Both the position numbers and the translations under genes were made by a program. From the NCBI GenBank assembly GCA_052117605.1, contig JBQKIT010000011.1: a stretch of DNA of 64,000 nt; one strand, given 5' to 3'. Origin of the DNA: CAG-791 sp000431495 (lineage in GTDB: Bacteria; Bacillota; Clostridia; Lachnospirales; Lachnospiraceae). Below the pieces are notes generated by a model that had not been told where the DNA came from, ran no database searches, and worked only from the letters and a program-made list of their open reading frames with translations. Of the stretch, positions 1 to 8,740 are shown piece after piece; position 1 is the first letter of the stretch, and every line of letters begins with the position of its first letter.

Positions 1-391
1 TTGAAAAGCACCCTTTGGGGAGCTCTGTTAGAGTTACCCTTTTATAGCCACTGATAAAAAAGATAATTTTCTGCTAATCTATGCTTGACTTTTCATAGCT
101 GGTCTCCCTGCTGCTTCTACACTAATTCAAACACATTATGTTTTAGAAATTAAAGCATTATCCTGAGTCCGTACAGACGTGGCTTTTTATAAAACAACGG
201 ATGCCACACCTTGACTTTTGCTACAGTACATATGCTTCAAATGTCCGAACGTTTTTGCATTACATGTCTGGTGTCCTAATAAAATCTGTATAAGTTGTTC
301 TCCGTGTGAAAAAAAGAACAAAATACTTCAATCAGGCAATAGGACTTAATCCTAAAATCCAGTTATGGGAAAAGGCGATTCCAATGATATT
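1..391. other. Left-edge spacer, no gene recognised
   Basis: AT-rich stretch with stops in every frame near the edge. No convincing start codon with a ribosome binding site, no RNA gene and no repeat was seen. It lies downstream of the BMP transporter operon terminator. Confidence 0.5.
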
Positions 392-443
392 TGAAAAGAG
401 TCTGAAACAGTCCATATCAGCTGGACTTGTTTCAGACTCTTTA
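392..443 (-). terminator. Terminator of the BMP transporter operon
   Basis: Long inverted repeat: AAAGAGTCTGAAAC and its complement GTTTCAGACTCTTT flank an inner pairing of GTCCA with TGGAC. On the minus strand the hairpin follows the last permease gene (stop at 498) by about 55 bases and ends in a short T run. Confidence 0.85.
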
Positions 444-497
444 TGCTGTGAAATGTTCTCTGCCATATTCAGAAAAAATAGCACTACAACGGTCAAA

Positions 498-1466
498 TCA
501 CCGTTTCGACTTGTCGTAGGTCACCCCGAGAGCCTTCGGCGCCTGATTGTGCTTCGAAAGGAAAATCAGAAGCAGCAGCGTCACCACATAAGGCAGGATC
601 ATCACGAGATCCGAGTACGCGCTCGGCATTCCGAGAATCTGAACCATCTGGTAGCCAAAGGATCTGGCAAAGCCGAAGATCAGGCACGCCCCGAGAGAGG
701 GCAGCAGATTCCAGTTGCCGAAGATATAGCCTGCAATGGCAAGATATCCGTATCCCATGTAAATATCATTCGAGAACTTCGCCGAAATCGAGTAGGCAAA
801 GCAGATACCTGCAAGTCCGGACAGAGCTCCGCTGACCATCACGGCAATGAACTGAATCTGCGCAACGTTTCCGCCCGCTGCATCCACCGCTGCCGGATTG
901 TCGCCGCACGCGCGAAGCCGGAGGCCGAAGGAGGTCCGGTACAGCACATACCACGCGATGAACGCAATCACAAGAATCAGAAATTCAAACGGATATACAT
1001 TGGTAAAGAATGCTCCCAGAACCGGGATCTGTGACAGCCCCGGGATCGTAATTCTCTGGGAAACGCCAAGCTCAAACTTATCAGAAGCTGCCCCGAAGAC
1101 GTTCCGGTTGATGGTCTTTGTCAGGAATGAGGTCAGTGCCATGGCAAGAATGTTCACCACGACACCGCTGATGACCTGATTGGCCTTGAACTTGATGCAG
1201 AGTGCTGCGTGCAGCATGGAATACACGGCACCGCCGATCATTGCAAAGAACATCGCCATATAATAAGGAACCTGTGACGTTCCTCCCATGCTGCGGATCA
1301 GGCAGTAGGCCACGAGAGCTCCCGTGAAGGCACCCATTCCCTGCAGACCCTCAAGTGCCAGATTCGTGATGCCGGACCTCTCGGAGTAGATACCGCCGAT
1401 TGCCATGATAAAAAGCGGAAGGGCGAAGCTCATTCCATTGATGATGATGTTGTTAACCGCCGTCAT
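498..1466 (-). CDS. BMP-family ABC transporter, second permease
   Basis: Integral membrane permease of 322 residues, of the branched-chain/ribose/nucleoside permease superfamily (BPD_transp_2). It is very hydrophobic, with about eight to ten membrane segments and the family's typical IYSERSGITNLALEG stretch near residue 27. It is the last gene of the operon and overlaps the upstream permease by 4 bases (ATGA), so translation is probably coupled. It would form the membrane channel together with the 390-residue permease, energised by the two-domain ATPase. By gene content the system matches B. subtilis NupNOPQ (YufNOPQ), a nucleoside importer; the substrate here is inferred from that likeness only. 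Confidence 0.9.
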   Translation of the reverse strand: MTAVNNIIINGMSFALPLFIMAIGGIYSERSGITNLALEGLQGMGAFTGALVAYCLIRSMGGTSQVPYYMAMFFAMIGGAVYSMLHAALCIKFKANQVISGVVVNILAMALTSFLTKTINRNVFGAASDKFELGVSQRITIPGLSQIPVLGAFFTNVYPFEFLILVIAFIAWYVLYRTSFGLRLRACGDNPAAVDAAGGNVAQIQFIAVMVSGALSGLAGICFAYSISAKFSNDIYMGYGYLAIAGYIFGNWNLLPSLGACLIFGFARSFGYQMVQILGMPSAYSDLVMILPYVVTLLLLIFLSKHNQAPKALGVTYDKSKR

Positions 1467-2635
1467 GCCTGCTCCTCCTTCACATCTTCTGCTTTTCCTG
1501 CGTTTTCCGCCGTTTCTTCCTTTGCCGCGTTTCCAGCGTGTTCCACCTTCGCTGCAGACTTTTTCCCGCTCTCACGCCGCTCCATTTTCTTCATGAAATA
1601 TGCATTGCAGGCACTGGCCAGAAGGATCAGACCCGTGATCACATCCGCCATTTCGGACTCAAGACCTGCCTGCGAGCTCATGTAGGTTGAGCCCTTCTCG
1701 ATGATTTCCACCAGGAAGGCCGCAACGAAAATACCGGCCGGCTCGGAGCTTCCAAGAAGGCAGACCGCAATCGCATCAAAGCCCGTGCTGATCAGAACCT
1801 TCGGCTGAATGGAGGCAAAATACCCCAGATAGTAGGTAACACCTGCGATTCCTGCCAGAGCACCGGAGATCGCCATGGAGGAAATAATCGCGCGGCGGAC
1901 ATCAACGCCTGCATATTTTGCTGCCGTCCGGTTGATGCCGGTTGCCTTCAACTCGAAACCGAAATCCGTGTGATCCATCATAAACTTCACAAGAACCATT
2001 ACGGCAATCGCAAGAAGGAAGCCGATCGGAAGATCATACTTGAAGCCGCCGATCAGGTGCTGATGAAGCGTCAGTCTCGCGCTCTCATTGATCGGAGTGG
2101 ACTGCCGGGAAATCGGATCCACGTATCTTGTCTGGATAAAAAAGCTCGTCACATACCGGATGATGTAGTTCAGCATGATGGAGGAAACAACCTCATTGAT
2201 GTTGAACTTATATTTCAGAAGACCGATCAGTGCGCCGACGAGCATACCGGTTGCCATGCCGACAAGAATGGCGAGAGGCTTTGCCGCAATTCCCGGAAGA
2301 TTCGAATAGCCAACCGTTACAGTTGCCACAAAGCCTGCTGCCAGCATCTGACCGGAAATTCCGATGTTGAACAGGCCTGTTTTCATGGCAACAGCACATG
2401 AGAGAGCTGCAAACAGCATCGGTGTCAGGAAGTCCACATAGCTGGACAGATCCGTCAGCATGCTTTTCCCGCCGCCGTACTTGCCCTTCGGGGCCATGCC
2501 GCAGCCCTGCAGCAGATTGTAATAGGCTGTCAGCGGATTCTTGCCAAGGATCAGAATGACCACAGCGCCGAATATCAGGCTTCCGATGACAGAAAGAAAT
2601 GCAACCTTAAGATATCGCTTTTGATTCTCGTTCAT
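1463..2635 (-). CDS. BMP-family ABC transporter, first permease
   Basis: Integral membrane permease of 390 residues, the first of two in the operon. Residues 1-345 are the hydrophobic permease domain, including a KTGLFNIGISGQ stretch typical of NupP/YufP-like permeases. The last 40 or so residues form a highly charged, Lys/Glu/Ala-rich tail predicted to be cytoplasmic and disordered, longer than in most family members. It overlaps the ATPase gene by 4 bases and the second permease by 4 bases, so all three are translationally linked. Its role is substrate passage across the cytoplasmic membrane; the substrate is likely a nucleoside, by family analogy. Confidence 0.9.
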   Translation of the reverse strand: MNENQKRYLKVAFLSVIGSLIFGAVVILILGKNPLTAYYNLLQGCGMAPKGKYGGGKSMLTDLSSYVDFLTPMLFAALSCAVAMKTGLFNIGISGQMLAAGFVATVTVGYSNLPGIAAKPLAILVGMATGMLVGALIGLLKYKFNINEVVSSIMLNYIIRYVTSFFIQTRYVDPISRQSTPINESARLTLHQHLIGGFKYDLPIGFLLAIAVMVLVKFMMDHTDFGFELKATGINRTAAKYAGVDVRRAIISSMAISGALAGIAGVTYYLGYFASIQPKVLISTGFDAIAVCLLGSSEPAGIFVAAFLVEIIEKGSTYMSSQAGLESEMADVITGLILLASACNAYFMKKMERRESGKKSAAKVEHAGNAAKEETAENAGKAEDVKEEQA

Positions 2636-4170
2636 TTCTTTACCCCCATCATGTACTCACCCACCTCTGCCGTCGTAAATTCCGATGCAGAAGCAATTTT
2701 GTTCAGCTGACCGCCGTAAATGACACCGATGGTATCAGCAAGCTGCATGACTTCATCAAGCTCCAGGGAAACCAGAAGGATTGCCTTTCCCTTCTCTCTT
2801 TCCTCCAGAATCTGACGATGAATCCGATCGATTGCGCCGATATCCAGTCCTCTGGTCGGCTGCACAAAGAGAATCAGCGGAGAATTCTCTTCGATTTCAC
2901 GTCCGACGATTGCCTTCTGCTGATTGCCGCCCGACATGGAGCGTACAATCGTTTCATTGCCCTCCGCGCTTCGGATATCGTACTTGTCAATCAGCTGATC
3001 TCCGTATTGCCGGAACTGCTTCCTGCTGAGAACATGCCTGTGCGAAAACGGCTCGCGGTAATAGCGGCGAAGGCCAAGGTCTTCATCCAGGCGAAAATCC
3101 AGAATCAGACCGACGTTCTGACGATCCTCCGGAATGTAGGAAAACAGGCCGGAGCGGGTTCTCTTCCGCACACTCTGATGCGTAATCTCTTCTCCTGCCA
3201 CCGAGATCGAACCGGAGGACACCGGAAGAAGTCCTGCGATCGCATCCGCAATTTCCGTCTGACCGTTTCCGGAGACACCTGCAATGGCAAAGATCTCTCC
3301 TTCATGAATCGAGAAGGATACGTTCTTCACCACATCAAATTTGTCCTCGTTCTGCACGGTGAGATTTTTCACCGACAGGATCTCTTTTCCGAAGCGGGCA
3401 GGCGTCTTCTCCAGCTTCAGCTCCACCTCATGTCCGACCATGAGGCTTGCCATCTCACGCGTATCCACATCTGCAACATCACGCACGGTGATGAGCTTTC
3501 CGCGGCGCAGAACCGCACAGCGATCCGCCACCTTTTTGATCTCATCCAGCTTGTGTGTAATCAGAATGATGGTTTTCCCGCCGTCCCGAAGATTCTGAAT
3601 GATTTTCAGCAGGGAATCGATTTCCTGAGGAGTCAGCACTGCAGTCGGCTCGTCAAAAATCAGGATCTCCGCCTGGCGATACAGCATCTTCAGAATCTCC
3701 ACGCGCTGTCTCGTCGATACATTCAAATCGCTGACGACCTTCGTGGGATCCACCTCCAGGCCGTACTGCTTCGACAGCTCGGCAATCTCCCGGTTGGCCT
3801 TCTTCATATCCACATAAGGAAACAGGCCGAGTGCCTTCTTCTGCGGCTCCACACCAAGAACAATGTTCTCCGCAATCGTATAATTGCTGACAAGCTTGAA
3901 ATGCTGATGAACCATACCGATGTTCAGCTCGGATGCATACCTCGGAGAAACAATCTTCTCCTTCTTTCCGCGCACAATAATCTCACCCTCATCCGGCTCG
4001 TACATGCCGAACAGAACGCTCATCAGCGTGGATTTGCCCGCACCGTTTTCACCCAGAAGTGCAAAAATCTCTCCTTTTCGGATCTTCAGGGTGACATCAT
4101 CGTTCGCAACAATGCCGGGAAAGCGTTTGGTGATGTGATTCATCTCAATAATGTAAGGTGACTCCGCCAT
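2632..4170 (-). CDS. BMP-family ABC transporter, two-domain ATPase
   Basis: ATP-binding subunit of 512 residues with two fused nucleotide-binding domains. The first domain has a full Walker A (GENGAGKST, about residues 40-48) and a DEPTA Walker B, but its signature is degenerate. The second has a degenerate Walker A (GVSGNGQTE) and an intact MSGGNQQK signature. This split is usual for sugar/nucleoside importers of this class. The start is placed at the second ATG, because AAAGGAG stands 9 bases before it while the ATG at 4194 has only a weak site. It is preceded by a hairpin that probably lowers its expression relative to the binding protein. Confidence 0.92.
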   Translation of the reverse strand: MAESPYIIEMNHITKRFPGIVANDDVTLKIRKGEIFALLGENGAGKSTLMSVLFGMYEPDEGEIIVRGKKEKIVSPRYASELNIGMVHQHFKLVSNYTIAENIVLGVEPQKKALGLFPYVDMKKANREIAELSKQYGLEVDPTKVVSDLNVSTRQRVEILKMLYRQAEILIFDEPTAVLTPQEIDSLLKIIQNLRDGGKTIILITHKLDEIKKVADRCAVLRRGKLITVRDVADVDTREMASLMVGHEVELKLEKTPARFGKEILSVKNLTVQNEDKFDVVKNVSFSIHEGEIFAIAGVSGNGQTEIADAIAGLLPVSSGSISVAGEEITHQSVRKRTRSGLFSYIPEDRQNVGLILDFRLDEDLGLRRYYREPFSHRHVLSRKQFRQYGDQLIDKYDIRSAEGNETIVRSMSGGNQQKAIVGREIEENSPLILFVQPTRGLDIGAIDRIHRQILEEREKGKAILLVSLELDEVMQLADTIGVIYGGQLNKIASASEFTTAEVGEYMMGVKK

Positions 4171-4213
4171 AGTGCTCTTCTCCTTTTGTTCCATTGTGGT
4201 TTCCTGTTGTCAG

Positions 4214-4264
4214 AATATGTGAAACAAAAATATACGTGAAAACAAAATATATGGGAAACAAAAT
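4214..4264. repeat. Degenerate 16-18 bp tandem repeat, 3 copies
   Basis: Three successive copies of a unit close to ATATGTGAAACAAAA lie in the leader of the ATPase gene. They are imperfect and AT-rich. No function is evident. Confidence 0.7.
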
Positions 4265-4265
4265 G

Positions 4266-4300
4266 CAAAAAGATGCAACGGGTCTCTGAAACCCGCTGCA
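4266..4300 (-). terminator. Intra-operon attenuator after the binding-protein gene
   Basis: TGCAGCGGGT pairs with ACCCGTTGCA around a 7-base loop, followed on the minus strand by TCTTTTT. It lies between the binding-protein gene and the ATPase gene. A partial terminator here would make the binding protein more abundant than the membrane complex, a common arrangement in ABC importer operons. Confidence 0.8.
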
Positions 4301-4410
4301 CCTGAAACCGCCGACAGGCGTAAACGTCCGGCCGGACATTCTGCCCGGCAGCCGGACCATCCGGAGGCTGCCCCCGGCAGTTCGGATGTTACGTCTGGCA
4401 GTTCCTTATT

Positions 4411-5652
4411 TTAGTTCAGTCCTACAAAATCGTCCGGAGTTGTGCCGCTGAAGTTGGAAGCGGGAACAACAGTTCCGTCCTTGATGAGCCCATATGCCTC
4501 GTTGATCTTCTCGATGGCTTCATCGGAAAGCTGGCAGTGAGCAGGATCGCTTACAAAACCGGTAGAATCGGTATCTGCACCAAGAAGAGCGTTCTCGCCC
4601 TTGAAGGTTCCGTTCTTCACGTTGTTCAGCTGCTTCTCAACGTTCTTGTCCATGATCTTCAGAGCGGAGGTCAGGATGATGTTGGAATCGCCGTTAACGC
4701 CATCATTGTACTGGTCGGTATCGCAGCCGATTACATATACCGGCTTGTCAGCAGTGGATGCTTCCTTAACTGCAGTGAACACACCGTTTCCGGATGCACC
4801 TGCTGCAACAAAAATAACATCACAGCCATCGCCGATCAGAGCCTCGCCGACGATCTTTCCGGTTGCTTCATCTGCGAAGGAGCCAACATAGTTGCCGCCT
4901 ACGTTTGCACCGGTAACATCGGTTCCTGCATATGCAGACTCTTCAACGCACTCCGCATTTGTGCCGTAGTTCTTGTTCGCATACTTCACGCCGCACATAA
5001 AGCCGTACTGATAGTTTACGTTGGAAGGATATGCAATTCCGTTGACAACAGCAACCTTGCCGGTCTGTGTTGTCATTGCAGCTGCAATACCTGCAAGGAA
5101 GCCGGACTCCTGCTCCTTGAAGGTCATGGAATATACGTTGTCATACTGAGCTTCGTTGCCGTCCGCATCGGTCGGGTTGGTATCTACCAGAACGAAATCA
5201 ACATCCGGGTTCTCCTCTGCGATCGGTCCGATTCCAGCAAACTGGAAGCCGCAGCATACGATAACATCATAATCTGCAACAATTCCCTCTACGGTCTGGT
5301 AGCAGGCAGTGGTATCGCCGGTCTCTTCCTTGACCGGGGTTACCTTGCTGTCCGGGTTCTCAGCGATGAATGCCTGAATTCCCTCATAGTTGTTCTGGTT
5401 GAAGGAACCATCATCTACGCCGGAAGGAGAAGAAACGATTGCAATGTTCAGAGCTGCGCTCTCGTCTCCTGCCTCTGCAGCCTCGGTAGCTGCCTCTGTG
5501 GAAGCCTCTTCGGAAGCTTCTGTCTCTGCTGCAGCCTCCGTGGAAGCAGCGGTGCTAGTGGCATCCTCTGTTACCGGAGTTCCGGAACAGCCAGCCAGAA
5601 GTGCTGCTGCCATTGCCATAGAGCAAACCATGCTAATGACTTTTTTCTTCAT
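4411..5652 (-). CDS. BMP-family substrate-binding lipoprotein
   Basis: Extracellular solute-binding lipoprotein of 413 residues, of the BMP/PnrA (Med) family that feeds nucleoside-type ABC importers. The N-terminus is a type II signal peptide with lipobox LAGC; Cys22 would be lipidated. It is followed by an Ala/Glu/Ser/Thr-rich linker (about residues 24-58) that tethers the binding domain. Family hallmarks include DGSFNQNNYEGIQ and the VAAGASGNGVF stretch. The start is set at the ATG preceded by AGAGGAGG with 6-base spacing; an in-frame ATG 30 bases upstream has no comparable site. It is the first gene of the operon with the ATPase and the two permeases. Confidence 0.93.
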   Translation of the reverse strand: MKKKVISMVCSMAMAAALLAGCSGTPVTEDATSTAASTEAAAETEASEEASTEAATEAAEAGDESAALNIAIVSSPSGVDDGSFNQNNYEGIQAFIAENPDSKVTPVKEETGDTTACYQTVEGIVADYDVIVCCGFQFAGIGPIAEENPDVDFVLVDTNPTDADGNEAQYDNVYSMTFKEQESGFLAGIAAAMTTQTGKVAVVNGIAYPSNVNYQYGFMCGVKYANKNYGTNAECVEESAYAGTDVTGANVGGNYVGSFADEATGKIVGEALIGDGCDVIFVAAGASGNGVFTAVKEASTADKPVYVIGCDTDQYNDGVNGDSNIILTSALKIMDKNVEKQLNNVKNGTFKGENALLGADTDSTGFVSDPAHCQLSDEAIEKINEAYGLIKDGTVVPASNFSGTTPDDFVGLN

Positions 5653-5688
5653 ATTGATCCTCCTCTGAATGGAATCGGCCATCCCGGT

Positions 5689-5793
5689 GAACGTCTGTCT
5701 TCAATGTACAGTCTGTTCCTGACGAACATCTGTCCTAAGCGAACACCCTGTTCCAGGTGAACAACCTGTTCCTGACGAACATCTGTCCTCTGC
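5689..5793. repeat. Degenerate 17-18 bp tandem repeat, 6 copies
   Basis: Six head-to-tail units of the form GAACATCTGTCCTAAGC / GAACAACCTGTTCCTGAC occupy the leader of the binding-protein gene. Units at 5724 and 5777 are nearly identical, the others diverge by a few bases. Unit lengths of 17-18 do not keep a reading frame. Confidence 0.85.
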
Positions 5794-5902
5794 GATGGCT
5801 GAACTATGATATCCTCCGACATTCTGTAATCACAAAAATGTCAGCTGACGTAGGCATTATGACACAATTTCTCATCTCTGAACAGAGCAGTTTCAACCGA
5901 TT

Positions 5903-5908
5903 ATTATA
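5903..5908 (-). promoter_or_regulatory. Candidate -10 box for the BMP operon
   Basis: A perfect TATAAT on the minus strand about 250 bases upstream of the binding-protein start. No good -35 lies 16-18 bases upstream (GTAAAA is the best), so the assignment is tentative. Another possible -10 (CATAAT) lies some 45 bases further downstream. Confidence 0.35.
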
Positions 5909-5963
5909 CCGAAGCGAAACATACTTTTTACACTCCTGCACAAACATACACATTTTAAAAGCA

Positions 5964-6040
5964 GCTGCTCTCAGGCAGTGGCTGCTCTCGGGCGGTGACT
6001 GCTCTCAGGCAGTGGCTGCTTCCAGGCAGTGGCTCTTGGG
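5964..6040. repeat. 17-bp tandem repeat, 4.5 copies
   Basis: Units of GCTGCTCTCAGGCAGTG repeat at 5964, 5981, 5998 and 6015, with a partial fifth copy. One to five bases differ between copies. The array lies between the nuclease-like gene and the BMP operon; its sequence is unrelated to the 17-18 bp array at 5689. Confidence 0.88.
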
Positions 6041-6107
6041 CTTCTGTTGCTTTTGGGAGGTGGCTGTAGTCTGTCCCTAAATCCGGCAGCCGTCGCTTCC
6101 GGATTAT

Positions 6108-6893
6108 TTACAGATATCTCTCCGCCAGACTTTCCAATATTTTCTGGTTCAGCATACTTTGTTCCGTCTCAAAGGTCAGAATCAGGCGCTCCCCCGGATA
6201 AATACCATTTTTCATGTACAGCTCTATTTTCCGCACGGCACTTCTTGCATATTCCTGCTTATCCATCATCCCCTCGTGTTCCCAGTAAATCTCCTGACCG
6301 GTCCTTGGTGACAGGAATGTGAAATCCGGATACACTATGCCAAATTCCTTCAAGTGCAATGGCTTTTCGTATTTGTACAGGATGTTCTTCCTGTAGAAGT
6401 AATCCGCAAGTATTTTTTCTGATTTCGACCTCACCCGTTCTCCCCTCTCCGTCAGAATCAGCGCTGTTCCTTCCTGAAATTCTTTTCCCTGATAGGGTAT
6501 TTCATACCACTTCTGAAGCTTGTATTCCCAGGAATCCTCGACCGGATGAATCAGCTTCTGTCTGTCCGGATGCAGGGAATCATACAGTTGATTTATATCT
6601 TCATCCACATCCGTTTTCAGCGTTCTTCTTATTTGAGCAAGCCGCTTCTCTGCTTTTCTGATAACAGCTTTGTTGTAGTCCTTCTGGGCCAATTGCCTGC
6701 ACAAGGTTATATTCTTCTTCGATATATAAGTGTCGTTTCTGTCCTCAAAGCACTGATAATAACGGCATCCACTCCGGCACTTTGATATTCGGAGATAGCC
6801 TTCCGGCATATCGATATTCTCATTTCGAGCCTCATCCACGATCCTTTCCAACCGCTTCTGCTCCTCAAGCAGTGCATTCTTCAGTTTCTGCAT
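6108..6893 (-). CDS. Putative PD-(D/E)XK-like nuclease, unknown function
   Basis: Protein of 261 residues with no family I can name firmly. The N-terminal half is charged and helical, probably coiled coil, and has a C-x3-C-x4-C cluster (Cys39, 43, 48). The C-terminal half has the layout of a restriction-endonuclease-like fold: RSKSE (Glu159) on a helix, then YPDF (Asp190), then WEHEG (Glu205/Glu207) on the next strand. The start is the ATG at 6893, with AAAGGAG 6 bases upstream; the open frame continues 32 codons further without a better site. It stands alone between two repeat arrays, suggesting an accessory gene. The nuclease call is inferred from motif spacing. Confidence 0.6.
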   Translation of the reverse strand: MQKLKNALLEEQKRLERIVDEARNENIDMPEGYLRISKCRSGCRYYQCFEDRNDTYISKKNITLCRQLAQKDYNKAVIRKAEKRLAQIRRTLKTDVDEDINQLYDSLHPDRQKLIHPVEDSWEYKLQKWYEIPYQGKEFQEGTALILTERGERVRSKSEKILADYFYRKNILYKYEKPLHLKEFGIVYPDFTFLSPRTGQEIYWEHEGMMDKQEYARSAVRKIELYMKNGIYPGERLILTFETEQSMLNQKILESLAERYL

Positions 6894-7080
6894 CAAATAC
6901 TCCTTTCCTGGTTTCCTTGCTGATTTTCTTGTTTGCCTTTCTTGCTGACCTTCCCTTCCGGTCTTCCTTTGGGTTGCTTCCTCATTCACAGCCGAATGAA
7001 TGCATCTTAATCTTGCATTTCTGAGATTGTGGGATTATTTTTCCACCGGTTGTATCTCTATCGGCTGAAAATATCCTTTT

Positions 7081-7250
7081 GGGATTCATCGCCTCCTTTT
7101 AATTTCATCCCTGCCGATGAAATTTCTCTCTCAGGGATGATTCTCTCCTGTTAGTTTCATCCCTCCCGATGAAATTTCTCTCCCAAGGATGATTCTCTCC
7201 TGCTAGTTTCATCCCTCCCGATGAAATTTCTCTCTCAGGGATGATTCTGA
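7081..7250. repeat. 52-bp tandem hairpin repeat, left of IS3
   Basis: Units start at 7103, 7155 and 7207, an exact 52-base period, with a partial degenerate copy before. Each unit contains TTTCATC and GATGAAA as a 7-bp inverted repeat, plus GGGATGATT. The same 52-base period and GGGATGA/TTCATCCC core recur to the right of the IS element and at 63158-63325, so this is one dispersed repeat family. Confidence 0.9.
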
Positions 7251-7383
7251 TAAAGCGGGTGAAGTGGTAAGCTTATTTTGGACACAGAGGGGGTTAACTT
7301 TTGGACATTGATTCTGTAAAGTTAAAACATCAGACTTCAGATCCATAAACACAAGTGATCCCTGCATGGACAGGAGGCTTACC

Positions 7384-7743
7384 ATGAAATACACCAAAGA
7401 ACAGCGTTTGGACATCGGCCGTCGGATATATGACGGCGAGATCTCCAAATATGATGCAGCTGAACAGTACGATATCAGCTGTGAGACAGCCCGGGAGTAT
7501 ATGCGGCTGTATCGTAACGAGAACCATTTGCCGCCAAAACGCGGATGCTCCGCCAGTGACGGCACTCCTATTCGAAAAAATCTTCCTGAACAAAATAACC
7601 TTGAGGCATACAAAGCCATGTCGAAAGACGAATTGATTCAGGAACTTGTCAAAGCACGCATAGCAGAGGCCAGGTTAAAAAAAGGCTACGAAGTGAAAGG
7701 GGATGGTTCAATCATTCATTACAGCAGCAAGAATACCAGGTAA
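7384..7743 (+). CDS. IS3-family transposase OrfA
   Basis: Protein of 119 residues with an N-terminal helix-turn-helix (about residues 4-50, EISKYDAAEQYDISCETAREY) that would bind the element's ends, and a helical C-terminal part. The start is the ATG of MKYTKEQR, with AGGAGG 8 bases upstream. Alone it acts as a DNA-binding regulator in the family; joined to OrfB by a -1 frameshift at the A7 run (7677-7683) it gives the full transposase. Confidence 0.88.
   Translation: MKYTKEQRLDIGRRIYDGEISKYDAAEQYDISCETAREYMRLYRNENHLPPKRGCSASDGTPIRKNLPEQNNLEAYKAMSKDELIQELVKARIAEARLKKGYEVKGDGSIIHYSSKNTR
7677..7683 (+). promoter_or_regulatory. Programmed -1 frameshift site in IS3 orfAB
   Basis: Seven A residues in the phase A-AAA-AAA relative to orfA, followed by GG. 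Slipping back one base continues in a frame that is open straight through to orfB, through the peptide EYQVILELSGEFPVKLLCET that precedes the first ATG of orfB. IS3 elements commonly use an A-rich slippery run of this kind. Confidence 0.75.
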
Positions 7744-7790
7744 TCCTCGAGTTATCCGGAGAATTTCCAGTAAAACTTCTTTGTGAAACG

Positions 7791-8591
7791 ATGGGAATTA
7801 ACCGCAGCAGTTTCTATTATTGGAAAAAGCATGTAAGCGATCCGGTACCAAGGACAAAGAACCTGATGAATAACATACAGTTATTTCAGGAATACCATCT
7901 GCAGTATCCCTCTCACGGTTACAGGTGGCTGAATGCCAAGCTTCGTCTTGATACAGGACTTGTTCTTTCGGATCCTTATGCGCACAAATGCTGTAAAAGC
8001 GCAGGAATAAAGAGCAAGGCAAAGCATTACAAGTACAAGAAGTCGGGCGAACCAGGGAGAGTCTTTCCGAATCTCCTTTCTGCTGAGCTCAACATTGACG
8101 GCCCTCTGCAGTGCATTGTCAGCGACATGACCGCATTTTATGTAAAAGGCATCTATTATGAGCTGACACTGTACATGGATCTCTGGAATAACGAGATTGT
8201 CAGTCACGCATTATCCGCAAAGCGCGGCGACCGGATGACCTACATAAGCGGCCTGGCAGATCTACTGGAACTTAAAAAGGAACATCCGGAATATCAGATG
8301 ATCCTTCACAGCGATCAGGGATCGGTCTACGCCTCAAAGGCATTCAACGATCTTCTGCCTGTGTATGTGAGCCGTTCGATGTCGCGTGCCGGGACACCTA
8401 CAGACAACGCTGCAATGGAATCCATCAATGGTTGGATCAAAGCAGAACTTTTCATGGATTTCCATGTCACTGGTGAAAAACCGGTAGAGCAGGAAATCGA
8501 CGAATATATCGTCTTTTTCAATGAACAAAGGCCTGCATACTCGCTCAATTACCTGACGCCGAAGCAGTACAGAGAAGCGTATGCTGCCTGA
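7791..8591 (+). CDS. IS3-family transposase OrfB (catalytic)
   Basis: Catalytic part of the transposase, 266 residues from the first ATG; as a fusion product it is entered by frameshift and starts earlier. The DDE triad of the rve integrase core is intact: Asp in SDMTAF, Asp in LHSDQGSVY, Glu in NAAMESINGW. An HTH_21-like region (YPSHGYRWLNAKL) precedes it. Full length and intact active-site residues suggest that the element may still be active. Confidence 0.92.
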   Translation: MGINRSSFYYWKKHVSDPVPRTKNLMNNIQLFQEYHLQYPSHGYRWLNAKLRLDTGLVLSDPYAHKCCKSAGIKSKAKHYKYKKSGEPGRVFPNLLSAELNIDGPLQCIVSDMTAFYVKGIYYELTLYMDLWNNEIVSHALSAKRGDRMTYISGLADLLELKKEHPEYQMILHSDQGSVYASKAFNDLLPVYVSRSMSRAGTPTDNAAMESINGWIKAELFMDFHVTGEKPVEQEIDEYIVFFNEQRPAYSLNYLTPKQYREAYAA

Positions 8592-8740
8592 TCTGCTCAT
8601 GAGCCCATCACCGTCGGCGATAGCTGTCCAGCGATTCTTGGAGCGATGTCAAAGGTGTCGTCCGGATTGTGTAACTATTGAAATCATGTGACCGAAAAAC
8701 TTAATTTCGTGTCCAAAATTTGTTGACTACTGCACTTTTT

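Larger units (their letters stand above)
7260..8734 (+). mobile_element. IS3-family insertion sequence, complete
   Basis: Element of about 1475 bp. The ends are imperfect 26-bp inverted repeats (20 of 26 match) that begin with TG and end with CA, as IS3-family ends do; ATTTTGGACAC is common to both. It holds two overlapping transposase frames in the order orfA, orfB with a -1 frameshift site between them. No 3-5 bp target duplication is evident. It sits inside an array of 52-bp repeats, which resumes directly to its right. Confidence 0.85.

Noticed and set aside
306..1034. Plus-strand open frame at the left edge
   Set aside because: It runs through the terminator and antisense to the permease gene, without a ribosome site or a recognisable product.
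5700..5960. Purine riboswitch before the BMP (nucleoside-type) operon
   Set aside because: The conserved purine aptamer loops were not found; the region is taken up by short tandem repeats.
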